Below are positions 43,273 through 50,711 of a stretch of 64,000 nucleotides of DNA, one piece after another. The notes under the pieces are model-generated. The model saw only the letters and a program-made list of their open reading frames with translations. It did no database searches and was not told where the DNA came from. Numbering within the stretch: the first letter of the stretch is position 1; each line of letters opens with the position of its first letter. The stretch covers positions 1,178,001-1,242,000 of the forward strand of contig NZ_PJMQ01000001.1 in assembly GCF_002846335.1 (NCBI RefSeq), written 5' to 3'. Both the position numbers and the translations under genes were made by a program. Origin of the DNA: Janthinobacterium sp. 61 (GTDB taxonomy: Bacteria > Pseudomonadota > Gammaproteobacteria > Burkholderiales > Burkholderiaceae_D).

Positions 43273-43941
43273 ATGACACACGCTATGAATCACTATCAAA
43301 TCCTCTCGCGCCTGCTGCTGTATCCCGAGCCCGAGCTGATCTCGCACCTGCCGCAGCTGGACGCGGCGCTGGCCGCCATGCCGGAACAGCACGCCTTGCT
43401 GCGGCCCTTGCTGTCGCACCTGGAAAGCAGCAGCCTGATCGACCTGCAGCAGCAGTACGTGGCCACGTTTGACCGCAATCCATCGCACTCGTTGCACCTG
43501 TTCGAGCATATCCACGGCGAATCGCGCGACCGGGGCCAGGCCATGGTTGACCTGATGGAGGAATACAAGCGCCATGGCTTGCAGATGACGGGGGACGATC
43601 TGCCCGACTTCGTGCCCTTGTTCCTGGAATTCCTGGCGCAGCTCGACGCGGCGGCATCGGCGCCGCTGCTGGGCGACGCCGTCCACGTACTGGCGCATAT
43701 CGGCCGCAAGCTGACGGCCAACGGCAGTCCATATGCGCCCGTCTTCACGGTGCTCGAACGACTGAGCCCCGTGGCAGCCGAAATGCTGGCCGAACCGCCC
43801 ATCCGCGACATGGATGAAGCGCTGGAAACCTTCGGTCCTGGTGCGGATGGCGTCGAGCCATTGCTGCGCCCAGGTCAGGGCCAGGTCGCAGGCGGCGTCC
43901 ATCCCGTGCATTTTCACCCGCAGCCGCGGCGCGCAGCTTGA
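43273..43941 (+). CDS. narJ: Nitrate reductase assembly chaperone NarJ
   Basis: A 222-residue NarJ-family chaperone that holds apo-NarGH until the molybdenum cofactor and clusters are inserted. Typical features are the all-helical fold, YPEPELISHLPQLDAAL near the start, the conserved FEHIHGESRDRGQAMVDLMEEYK and DDLPDFVPLFLEFLA. The C-terminal 40 residues (RPGQGQVAGGVHPVHFHPQPRRAA) are Gly/Pro/His-rich and not conserved in appearance. It sits in its usual position between narH and narI. Confidence 0.93.
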   Translation: MTHAMNHYQILSRLLLYPEPELISHLPQLDAALAAMPEQHALLRPLLSHLESSSLIDLQQQYVATFDRNPSHSLHLFEHIHGESRDRGQAMVDLMEEYKRHGLQMTGDDLPDFVPLFLEFLAQLDAAASAPLLGDAVHVLAHIGRKLTANGSPYAPVFTVLERLSPVAAEMLAEPPIRDMDEALETFGPGADGVEPLLRPGQGQVAGGVHPVHFHPQPRRAA

Positions 43942-43968
43942 AGCGCGCCCGCATGAGGAGAGTACATC

Positions 43969-44655
43969 ATGAATAATTATCTGCATCAATTTGTGTATGG
44001 CATCTATCCATACATCGCGCTGGCCATCTTTTTCCTTGGCAGCCTGATCCGTTTCGACCGCGAGCAATACACGTGGAAGTCCGACTCCAGCCAGCTGCTG
44101 CACCGTGGCAGCTTGCGCCTGGGCAATATCCTGTTCCACATCGGCATCATCGGCCTGCTGTTCGGCCATGCGGCCGGCTTGCTTACCCCCGTCTGGGTGT
44201 GGGATACCCTAGGCATCACGCACAGCCTGAAGCAGGGCGTGGCCATGGCGGCAGGCGGCATCATGGGCGGACTGTGCCTTGCCGGCCTGCTGATCCTGCT
44301 GGTGCGCCGCTTTTCCAATGACCGGCTGCGCGCCGTCACCACGGCCGGCGACAAGCTGGTGATGGTGTGGATTTTGCTGACCTTGCTGCTGGGCTTGTCG
44401 TCGATCTTTGTCTCGGCTTCGCACATGGATGGCCACATGATGGTCTTGCTGATGAATTGGGCGCAGCACATCGTCACCTTCCGCGGCGACGCGGCCAGCT
44501 TCATCTTTGACGCGCCGCTGGTCTTCAAGCTGCATCTGTTCATGGGCATGTCACTGTTCGTCATCTTCCCGTTCACCCGTCTGGTGCACGTGTGGAGCGG
44601 CTTTGGCGCAGTTGCCTATTTGGGCCGCGCCTATCAACTGGTGCGCCGCCGCTAA
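43969..44655 (+). CDS. narI: Nitrate reductase gamma subunit NarI (cytochrome b)
   Basis: A 228-residue membrane subunit with five hydrophobic helices, which oxidises quinol and passes electrons to NarH through two haems b. Haem-ligand histidines appear in the pairs FHIGIIGLLFGHAAG and KLHLFMGMSLF/TRLVHVWSG. Length matches E. coli NarI (225). GAGGAG precedes the ATG. Downstream, a PpiC-type foldase begins 14 bases after the stop, suggesting the operon continues. Confidence 0.96.
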   Translation: MNNYLHQFVYGIYPYIALAIFFLGSLIRFDREQYTWKSDSSQLLHRGSLRLGNILFHIGIIGLLFGHAAGLLTPVWVWDTLGITHSLKQGVAMAAGGIMGGLCLAGLLILLVRRFSNDRLRAVTTAGDKLVMVWILLTLLLGLSSIFVSASHMDGHMMVLLMNWAQHIVTFRGDAASFIFDAPLVFKLHLFMGMSLFVIFPFTRLVHVWSGFGAVAYLGRAYQLVRRR

Positions 44656-44669
44656 GAAAGGAGTCAGTC

Positions 44670-45431
44670 ATGGGAATCTCCGTCAATGGCATCGATATCG
44701 ACGATGCCGACATCGCGCAGGAACTGCCGCATCACGACCGTGCCGGCAATCCGCTGAAACAGGCTGTGCATGAACTGGTGCTGCGCCGGATGCTGCAAGA
44801 CGAGGCCGAGCGCCTCGATGTGTCGGGCGACAGTATCGACGACCGCATCGAGGCGCTGTTTGAGCAGGAAGTGCGCGTACCACCCGCCGACGATGCGGCT
44901 TGCCGCACCTTTTATGCGCAGCGTCCGCAGCTGTTCCGCAGCGGCGCGCTGGTCGAGGCGCGCCACATCCTGTTCCAGGTGACGCCGGAAGCGCCACTGG
45001 AGCTGCTGCGCGCGACGGCACAAGCCGTGCTCGATGCCCTGAAACAGGCACCGGAACGCTTCGCCGAACTGGCAGCGCAGTATTCGAACTGCCCGTCAGG
45101 CGCGCTGGGGGGCAACCTGGGCCAGCTCTCACCGGGGCAGAGCGTGCCGGAATTCGACGCGCTGCTGTTCCGCCTGGAGGCGGGTGCGCTGGCCGGGCAC
45201 TTGCTGGAAACGCGCTTCGGCTACCACATCGTGCAGGTGCAGCGCCGGGTCGAAGGCCAGGCTATCGCCTACGAGGCGGTGCAGGCACAGATCGCCGACC
45301 GCCTGTCGCGCGCCGCGTGGCAGCGCGCCGTGCACCAGTATCTGCACATGCTGGTGGCGCGCGCCGAGATCTCGGGCATTGAACTGGAAGGTGCAAGCGT
45401 CGAAGGCACCGCCAGCCCGCTGGTTCAGTAG
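44670..45431 (+). CDS. PpiC-type peptidyl-prolyl isomerase (parvulin) of the nar operon
   Basis: A 253-residue protein with a helical N-terminal part and a parvulin domain at about 95-200 (VEARHILFQV, ERFAELAAQYSNCPSGALGGNLGQL, FRLEAGALAGHLLETRFGYHIVQVQRR). No signal peptide is present, so it acts in the cytoplasm. Related genes appear directly after narI in several betaproteobacteria, where they may help fold the nitrate reductase. AAAGGAG lies seven bases before the ATG. Confidence 0.88.
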   Translation: MGISVNGIDIDDADIAQELPHHDRAGNPLKQAVHELVLRRMLQDEAERLDVSGDSIDDRIEALFEQEVRVPPADDAACRTFYAQRPQLFRSGALVEARHILFQVTPEAPLELLRATAQAVLDALKQAPERFAELAAQYSNCPSGALGGNLGQLSPGQSVPEFDALLFRLEAGALAGHLLETRFGYHIVQVQRRVEGQAIAYEAVQAQIADRLSRAAWQRAVHQYLHMLVARAEISGIELEGASVEGTASPLVQ

Positions 45432-45533
45432 GCTGAAATGCCTAGGCCGGAAGGCGTAGGCCGCTAGGCCTTATGGGGCACAGTCAGATCGTGCCCCAGC
45501 CTTTACAATCAAGGAAGAAACAGGAGTAGCGTC

Positions 45534-46520
45534 ATGGGTAGCGTCAAGTTGCAGGACCGTTTTGGCCGTTCGATCGATTATGTGCGGCTGTCCGTTACCG
45601 ACCGCTGCGATTTGCGTTGCAGTTATTGCATGCCCAAGGGCTTTCGCGGCTTCGAAGAGCCGAAGGACTGGCTGACGTTCGATGAGATCGAGCGCTTGCT
45701 GGGTATTTTTGTTCGCCTCGGCACGCGCCGCGTGCGCCTGACGGGCGGCGAGCCGCTGTTGCGGCGCGACCTGCCCGAACTGGCGCAGAAGCTTTCCGCG
45801 CTGCCCGGTTTGCAGGATTTGTCGCTGTCGACGAACGCTACCCAATTGGGCAAGCATGCCAAGGCACTGCGCGCGGCGGGCGTGGACCGCATCAATGTCA
45901 GCCTGGACTCTTTGGACCGCGCCTGCATGCAGCAGATCACGGGACGTGACAGCCTGCAGCCTATTTTGGACGGCCTGATGGCGGGCAAGGCGGCCGGTTT
46001 CGACCCGATCAAGATCAATATGGTGGCCATGCGCGGCATTAATGACGGCCAGATCGAAGCCATGGCGGCCTTCTGCATCGAGCAGCAGTTCATCCTGCGC
46101 CTGATCGAAGCCATGCCCATGGGCAGTACGGGCCGCAATGCCAGCTACATGCCCCTGGGGCCCGTGCGCGAGCACCTGGCGTCCCGCTTTGGCCTGGTGC
46201 CGCAGGCGATGGAACTCGGTGGCGGGCCGGCGCGTTACATGGCGACACCCGATGGACGCTCGAGCATCGGCTTCATCACGCCCATGTCGCAGCATTTCTG
46301 CGCCAGCTGCAACCGCGTGCGCCTGTCCGTCGATGGTACCCTGTATCTGTGCCTGGGCCAGGAAGAAAAATTCGCCTTTGGCCCCATGCTGCGTGGCGGG
46401 GCCACGGATGCGGAGATCGAAGCGGCAATCCGCGCCGCCATCGAACTGAAGCCGCAGCAGCATGATTTCAATACGCAGCCGGACAAGATCGTGCGCTTCA
46501 TGGCGCAGACGGGCGGCTGA
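45534..46520 (+). CDS. moaA: GTP 3',8-cyclase MoaA
   Basis: A 328-residue radical SAM enzyme catalysing the first step of molybdenum cofactor synthesis. The SAM cluster motif CDLRCSYC and the C-terminal cluster motif FCASCNRVRLSVDGTLYLCLG are both complete, and TGGEPLLRRDL is present. Two glycines end the protein (QTGG), as required for GTP binding and interaction with MoaC in MoaA. It lies 102 bases after the foldase gene, supplying the cofactor for NarG. The other moa genes are not in the window. Confidence 0.96.
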   Translation: MGSVKLQDRFGRSIDYVRLSVTDRCDLRCSYCMPKGFRGFEEPKDWLTFDEIERLLGIFVRLGTRRVRLTGGEPLLRRDLPELAQKLSALPGLQDLSLSTNATQLGKHAKALRAAGVDRINVSLDSLDRACMQQITGRDSLQPILDGLMAGKAAGFDPIKINMVAMRGINDGQIEAMAAFCIEQQFILRLIEAMPMGSTGRNASYMPLGPVREHLASRFGLVPQAMELGGGPARYMATPDGRSSIGFITPMSQHFCASCNRVRLSVDGTLYLCLGQEEKFAFGPMLRGGATDAEIEAAIRAAIELKPQQHDFNTQPDKIVRFMAQTGG

Positions 46521-46537
46521 GTGGAGGTGTCACTGCT

Positions 46538-46564
46538 GGGGTCAGACCCGCCGGGTCTGACCCC
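46538..46564. repeat. GGGGTCAGACCC palindromic repeat, copy 1
   Basis: GGGGTCAGACCC, three bases, GGGTCTGACCCC: a perfect 12-bp stem just after moaA. A diverged copy lies after narL at 49242-49268, so the two flank narXL. It may act as a transcript end or be a dispersed palindromic element. Confidence 0.8.
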
Positions 46565-46642
46565 GGATCTTGGCCTGTGGGTGGAGTGATGTCGCTGACT
46601 TGACTGCATAAGGGCCACAAACAGGCATTTATTAGGGGTAGT

Positions 46643-48544
46643 ATGAAAATCAAGGCGATGTTTTCCTCCTGGCAGAAGCTGTCGACCAAGATCGTCGGCG
46701 CGCTGCTGCTCATGCTGGTGCTGGCCTTGAGTGCCATCGGCTGTACCCTGTTCCTGTCGTGGCAGCTCGAAGGCAGCTCGGCCGCCATCAACGAGACGGG
46801 CCGATTGCGCATGCAGACTTACCGCCTGACCCTGCTGCTTGCCAGCGACGCCGATGAGCAGGCACGCCAGCAAGTGCTGCTGATCGACGAGACCCTGGCC
46901 AAGATCGGCCACGGCGACCCGCAGCGCCCCTTGTTCCTCCCCCCCAGCACGGCCATCAAGTCGGAATTCGAGCGCATCAGCGCCGCCTGGCGCGGCGCCT
47001 TGCGCCCGGCCGCCCTGGCTGCCGCTTCCGCCGCGCGCGCGCGCCAGTTCGAGCACGACGCCGATACCTTTGTCGGCCAGGTCGACCAGCTGGTGCGCCT
47101 GATCGAGCATGATAGTGAACAGCGTACCTTCTGGCTGCGCGCCTCGCAGCTGATCCTGGTGGGCATGGCCGTCATCGGCACGGTCAGCATGATTTACCTG
47201 ATGTTCATGCTTATCATCGAGCCTGTGACGCGGCTGCGCCTGGGCATGCAACGCATGAAGGAACGCGATTTCAGCGTGCGCCTGGCCGTCGAAAGCAATG
47301 ACGAATTCGGCCAGCTGGCCAGTGGCTTCAATCAGATGGCCGACCGTCTGCAGGCCCTCTACGGCAACCTGGAAGAGGGCGTGCGCAGCAAGACAGCTAC
47401 CCTGGAGTACCGCAACCGCGAATTGGCCCTGCTGTACGAAAGCTCCGCTTTCCTGCAGCGCCCCCAGCCCCTGGAAGATCTTTGCGGGGGCTTCATGCAG
47501 CGCATCGTCGATTATTTCGAGGCGGACGGCTCCACCGTGCGCGTGCTCGATGCGGAGCGGGGCAACCTGCACATGGTGGTGCACCACGGCCTGTCCGAGG
47601 AACTGGTGGCGTCCGAGCATTGCCTGAAGGTGGGCGACTGCCTGTGCGGCACGGCCGTCGAGATGAAGGTGGCGAAGGTGCACGACATGCGCCGTATCGA
47701 CAAGGCACACGAGCTGCGCTGCCACCGCGAGGGCTTTGCCACCGTCTCCGTCTTTCAACTCCACGCGCACGAACAGCACCTGGGCTTCTTCAACCTGCAT
47801 TTCCGCCATGCGCGCGTGTTTTCCGCGCGCGAGCTGGCTTTGCTGGAAACCCTGGGCCAGCTGCTGGGTATCGCCCTGGAAAACATGCGCCTGGCCGCGC
47901 GCGAGCGCGAGATGGCCATTTCCGAAGAGCGCAACCTGGTAGCGCAGGGCCTGCACGACAGCATCGCGCAAAGCCTCAATTTCCTCAACCTGCAAGTGCA
48001 GATGCTCGACGATTCCGTGCGCAATGCGCGCTTCGATGAAGTGGCGGGCATCGTGCCGGCCCTGCATGCGGGCGTGAAGGAAAGCTATGAAGACGTGCGC
48101 GAACTGCTGGCCAACTTCCGCAGCCGCCTGATGGAGGATGATCTGATCGGCTCCCTGCGCGCGGCAATCGATAAATTCCGCCGCCAGACGGGCATCGAGG
48201 CCGAGCTGCTGGCCGATGTCGACGGCGCGCCATTCCCCCGGGAACAGCAATTGCAGTTACTATTCATCGTGCAGGAAGCGCTGTCGAACATCCGCAAGCA
48301 CGCCCAGGCCAGCCATGTCGAGGTGCGCCTCGCTGATCACCAGGACTTTACGCTGACGATCAGCGACAATGGCGTCGGCTTCGATGCTTGCGCCTTGCTG
48401 GAAAAGGGCGACAGCCATGTCGGCATCCATATCATGCGCGAGCGCGCGCAGCGCATCGAAGCGACGTTCGACGTGCACGCCTGTCCCGGTGGCGGTACGA
48501 CCGTCGAACTGCATCTGTCGCGCGAGCAGCGCCGCGCCGCCTAA
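46643..48544 (+). CDS. narX: Nitrate/nitrite sensor histidine kinase NarX
   Basis: A 633-residue membrane kinase. TM1 lies at about 17-38, followed by the nitrate-binding P-box INETGRLRMQTYR with R54, a periplasmic four-helix domain, TM2 near 175, a HAMP domain (IEPVTRLRLGMQRM), a Cys-containing GAF-like central module (about 265-410) and a HisKA_3/HATPase end with H438 in QGLHDSIAQSLNFL and DNGVGFD. It phosphorylates NarL in response to nitrate. It lies 24 bases upstream of narL. Confidence 0.95.
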   Translation: MKIKAMFSSWQKLSTKIVGALLLMLVLALSAIGCTLFLSWQLEGSSAAINETGRLRMQTYRLTLLLASDADEQARQQVLLIDETLAKIGHGDPQRPLFLPPSTAIKSEFERISAAWRGALRPAALAAASAARARQFEHDADTFVGQVDQLVRLIEHDSEQRTFWLRASQLILVGMAVIGTVSMIYLMFMLIIEPVTRLRLGMQRMKERDFSVRLAVESNDEFGQLASGFNQMADRLQALYGNLEEGVRSKTATLEYRNRELALLYESSAFLQRPQPLEDLCGGFMQRIVDYFEADGSTVRVLDAERGNLHMVVHHGLSEELVASEHCLKVGDCLCGTAVEMKVAKVHDMRRIDKAHELRCHREGFATVSVFQLHAHEQHLGFFNLHFRHARVFSARELALLETLGQLLGIALENMRLAAREREMAISEERNLVAQGLHDSIAQSLNFLNLQVQMLDDSVRNARFDEVAGIVPALHAGVKESYEDVRELLANFRSRLMEDDLIGSLRAAIDKFRRQTGIEAELLADVDGAPFPREQQLQLLFIVQEALSNIRKHAQASHVEVRLADHQDFTLTISDNGVGFDACALLEKGDSHVGIHIMRERAQRIEATFDVHACPGGGTTVELHLSREQRRAA

Positions 48545-48568
48545 GCCACTATCTGAAAGTACAAAAAA

Positions 48569-49231
48569 ATGGAGATTCCCGATAAACCGATCACCGTCAT
48601 GCTGGTGGACGACCACGCGCTGTTCCGCAGCGGCATACGCTCGTTGCTGCAGCGGCATACCGAATTTTCCGTGGTGGGCGAGGCGGCCGATGGCGTGGAA
48701 GGCATCAAGCGCGCCATCCAGCTGCAGCCCGACGTGGTCCTGCTGGACCTGAACATGGCCGGCATGTCGGGCGTCGAAGCGCTGCAGCTGATGCAGCATG
48801 ACTGTCCCGACACGGCCATCGTCATGCTGACCGTGTCCGAAGATGCCGAGGACCTGGCGACAGCCCTGCGCGCGGGCGCCTGCGGTTATCTGATCAAGAA
48901 TATCGACGCCGACTACCTGGTGCGCGCCATCCGCCGCGCGGCCGCCGGCGAAGTCGTCATCGCCGAAGCCATGACGGGCAAACTGGTGGCGCAGCTCCAG
49001 GCGGGCACGCGGCGCGAGGAACCTGTGTCGGAACTCGACAAGCTCACGCCGCGCGAAAAGGAAATCATCGACTGCCTGTCACGCGGCGAGAGCAACAAGG
49101 GCATCGCGCGCACCCTCGACCTGGCCGAAAGCACGGTCAAGATCCACGTGCAGAACGTGCTGAAAAAACTCAATCTCACCAGCAGGGTGCAGGCGGCCGT
49201 GTATGCGGTTGAGCACCGCCAGGGCAAGTAG
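48569..49231 (+). CDS. narL: Nitrate/nitrite response regulator NarL
   Basis: A 220-residue NarL/FixJ regulator: receiver 8-125 with acidic D14-D15 and phospho-acceptor D60 (LLDLNMAG), and a LuxR-type HTH from about 155 (LTPREKEIIDCLSRGESNKGIARTLDLAESTVKIHVQNVLKKL). It is the partner of NarX and probably activates the nar genes in this island. The palindromic repeat copy 2 follows its stop. Confidence 0.95.
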   Translation: MEIPDKPITVMLVDDHALFRSGIRSLLQRHTEFSVVGEAADGVEGIKRAIQLQPDVVLLDLNMAGMSGVEALQLMQHDCPDTAIVMLTVSEDAEDLATALRAGACGYLIKNIDADYLVRAIRRAAAGEVVIAEAMTGKLVAQLQAGTRREEPVSELDKLTPREKEIIDCLSRGESNKGIARTLDLAESTVKIHVQNVLKKLNLTSRVQAAVYAVEHRQGK

Positions 49232-49241
49232 CCCGGTAAAT

Positions 49242-49268
49242 GGGGGCTGACCCGCCGGGTCGGACCCC
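49242..49268. repeat. GGGG(G/T)C-GACCC palindromic repeat, copy 2
   Basis: A 12-bp stem with one mismatch and one G-T pair around a GCC loop, related to the perfect copy at 46538-46564. It sits 10 bases after narL. Confidence 0.7.
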
Positions 49269-49327
49269 ATGCCCACTTCCATCTATTTCGCTAGTTCTTT
49301 TTGCCGATAGCCGTCTTTGTGCTTTTA

Positions 49328-49350
49328 AAGTAGTATATTGAATATATCTT
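49328..49350 (+). promoter_or_regulatory. Candidate NsrR operator before nnrS
   Basis: AAGTAGTATATTGAATATATCTT agrees at about 18 of 23 positions with the NsrR consensus AAGATGTATTT-A-AAATACATCTT and ends 16 bases before the nnrS start. Nitric-oxide control of nnrS by NsrR is known in related bacteria. The match was made by eye. Confidence 0.6.
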
Positions 49351-49366
49351 TAAAAACGAGTCCATC

Positions 49367-50578
49367 ATGGCCATCACCCCGATCAGCGAACCTACCCCAT
49401 CCTCCACGACAGCCGGCGCCGCGCCCTGGCATGCCCGCCATGCCGTCTGGCAGCTGGGTTTTCGACCGTTCTATCTGCTGGCGGCCGTGTTTGCGGCCCT
49501 CAGTATTCCGCTGTGGCTGGCCAGCTATGCCGGCTTGTTGACGGGCAGCCTGCAAGTGGGCCTGGGCTGGCACATGCATGAAATGGTGTTCGGCTTCGCG
49601 CTGGCCGTCGTCGTGGGCTTTTTGTACACGGCGGGCCGCAACTGGACGGGCTTGCCCACGCCGCATGGTGCCCAGCTGATGGCGCTGCTTGGCCTGTGGT
49701 TGGCGGGGCGCATCGCCATGCTGTGCGGGCCCGGGCTGTTGGCGGCGCTGGTCGATTGGCTGTTCCTGCCGCTGGCCGCCTGGCCCCTGTATCAGGTGCT
49801 GCGCCGCTCGGGCAATACGCGCAATCTGTTTCTGGTGGGGCTGCTGGCCTTGCTGGCGTTGGCCAATGGCCTGTTCCACGCGGCCGTGCTGGGGTGGCTG
49901 ACGCTATCCGTATTCCTACCCGTGCAGGCGGCCATCTTCCTTATCGTGCTGATCGAATCGGTGATCGGCGCGCGCGTCATTCCCATGTTTACCCGCAATG
50001 GCGCGCCTGGCAGTACGCCCGTGGCCAGCCCGAAGCGTGCGCTGGCGGCCGTGGCCTGCATGGCGGCGGCGGCCAGCGCGTGGCTGGCCGGCGCGCCAGC
50101 CTGGCTGACGGCGCCGCTAGCCCTGGCGGCAAGCGGCGTGTCGCTGGCCAATCTGCTGGCCTGGCAGCCGCATCGCACCGTGCGCGTGCCCTTGCTGTGG
50201 ATTTTGCACCTGTCGTATGCGTGGATAGGCGTGGGCTTTGCGCTGCTGGCGCTGGCCAGCCTGGGGCTGCTGCCGGCCAGCGCCGTATTTCACGCGCTGA
50301 CGGTGGGCTCGATGGCGGGATTGATCATCGGCATGATGACGCGCACCACGCTGGGCCACACGGGCCGCCCTTTGACGGGCGGCCGGGCAGAAGCGGCGAT
50401 GTACTGGCTGATCCAACTGGGCGCGCTGGCACGCCTGCTGGCCGCCGTCGGTCCAGCAGCACTGGCCATGCCACTGCTGCTGGCTGCCGGCACGTGCTGG
50501 TCGCTGGCCTTTGGCGCGTATGTGTGCGTGTATGCGCCCTATCTGTGGCGTGCCAGGGTGGACGGGCGAGAAGGGTAG
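49367..50578 (+). CDS. nnrS: NnrS family haem-copper membrane protein
   Basis: A 403-residue protein with about 12 hydrophobic helices. The NnrS hallmarks are visible: GFRPFYLLA at the start, HMHEMVFGFALAVVVGFLYTAGRNWTG, and IESVIGARVIPMFTRNG and GSMAGLIIGMMTRTTLGHTGRPL with conserved His and Met. NnrS protects against nitric oxide stress and occurs with nitrate/nitrite respiration genes. The candidate NsrR box upstream fits that role. It follows narL on the same strand with its own promoter. Confidence 0.92.
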   Translation: MAITPISEPTPSSTTAGAAPWHARHAVWQLGFRPFYLLAAVFAALSIPLWLASYAGLLTGSLQVGLGWHMHEMVFGFALAVVVGFLYTAGRNWTGLPTPHGAQLMALLGLWLAGRIAMLCGPGLLAALVDWLFLPLAAWPLYQVLRRSGNTRNLFLVGLLALLALANGLFHAAVLGWLTLSVFLPVQAAIFLIVLIESVIGARVIPMFTRNGAPGSTPVASPKRALAAVACMAAAASAWLAGAPAWLTAPLALAASGVSLANLLAWQPHRTVRVPLLWILHLSYAWIGVGFALLALASLGLLPASAVFHALTVGSMAGLIIGMMTRTTLGHTGRPLTGGRAEAAMYWLIQLGALARLLAAVGPAALAMPLLLAAGTCWSLAFGAYVCVYAPYLWRARVDGREG

Positions 50579-50585
50579 GCGGCTG

Positions 50586-50711
50586 TCAGAAAGGGCGCCA
50601 GGCCATCAGTTTCCTGATTTCCGGCGTCCAGTAGGACAGCGATTCGCCCACGACGAATAGCAGCAGGCCCAGCATCAAGGCTCTCAGTAGCACATCCCTG
50701 CACCAGATCAT
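50586..50711 (-). CDS. Small membrane protein, 41 codons
   Basis: A short frame whose ATG overlaps the stop of the large hybrid kinase in an ATGA, with GGGGGA four bases upstream. It encodes one hydrophobic helix (VLLRALMLGLLLFVVG) flanked by charged residues and ends MAWRPF. No family is recognised. Translational coupling and the helix favour a real small membrane protein, but it is short enough to be chance. It converges on nnrS. Confidence 0.45.
   Translation of the reverse strand: MIWCRDVLLRALMLGLLLFVVGESLSYWTPEIRKLMAWRPF

Noticed and set aside
45432..45533. Repeated TAGGCC words after the foldase gene as a terminator or CRISPR-like repeat
   Set aside because: The words are short, irregularly spaced and lack a T-run; they do not form an array or a strong hairpin.
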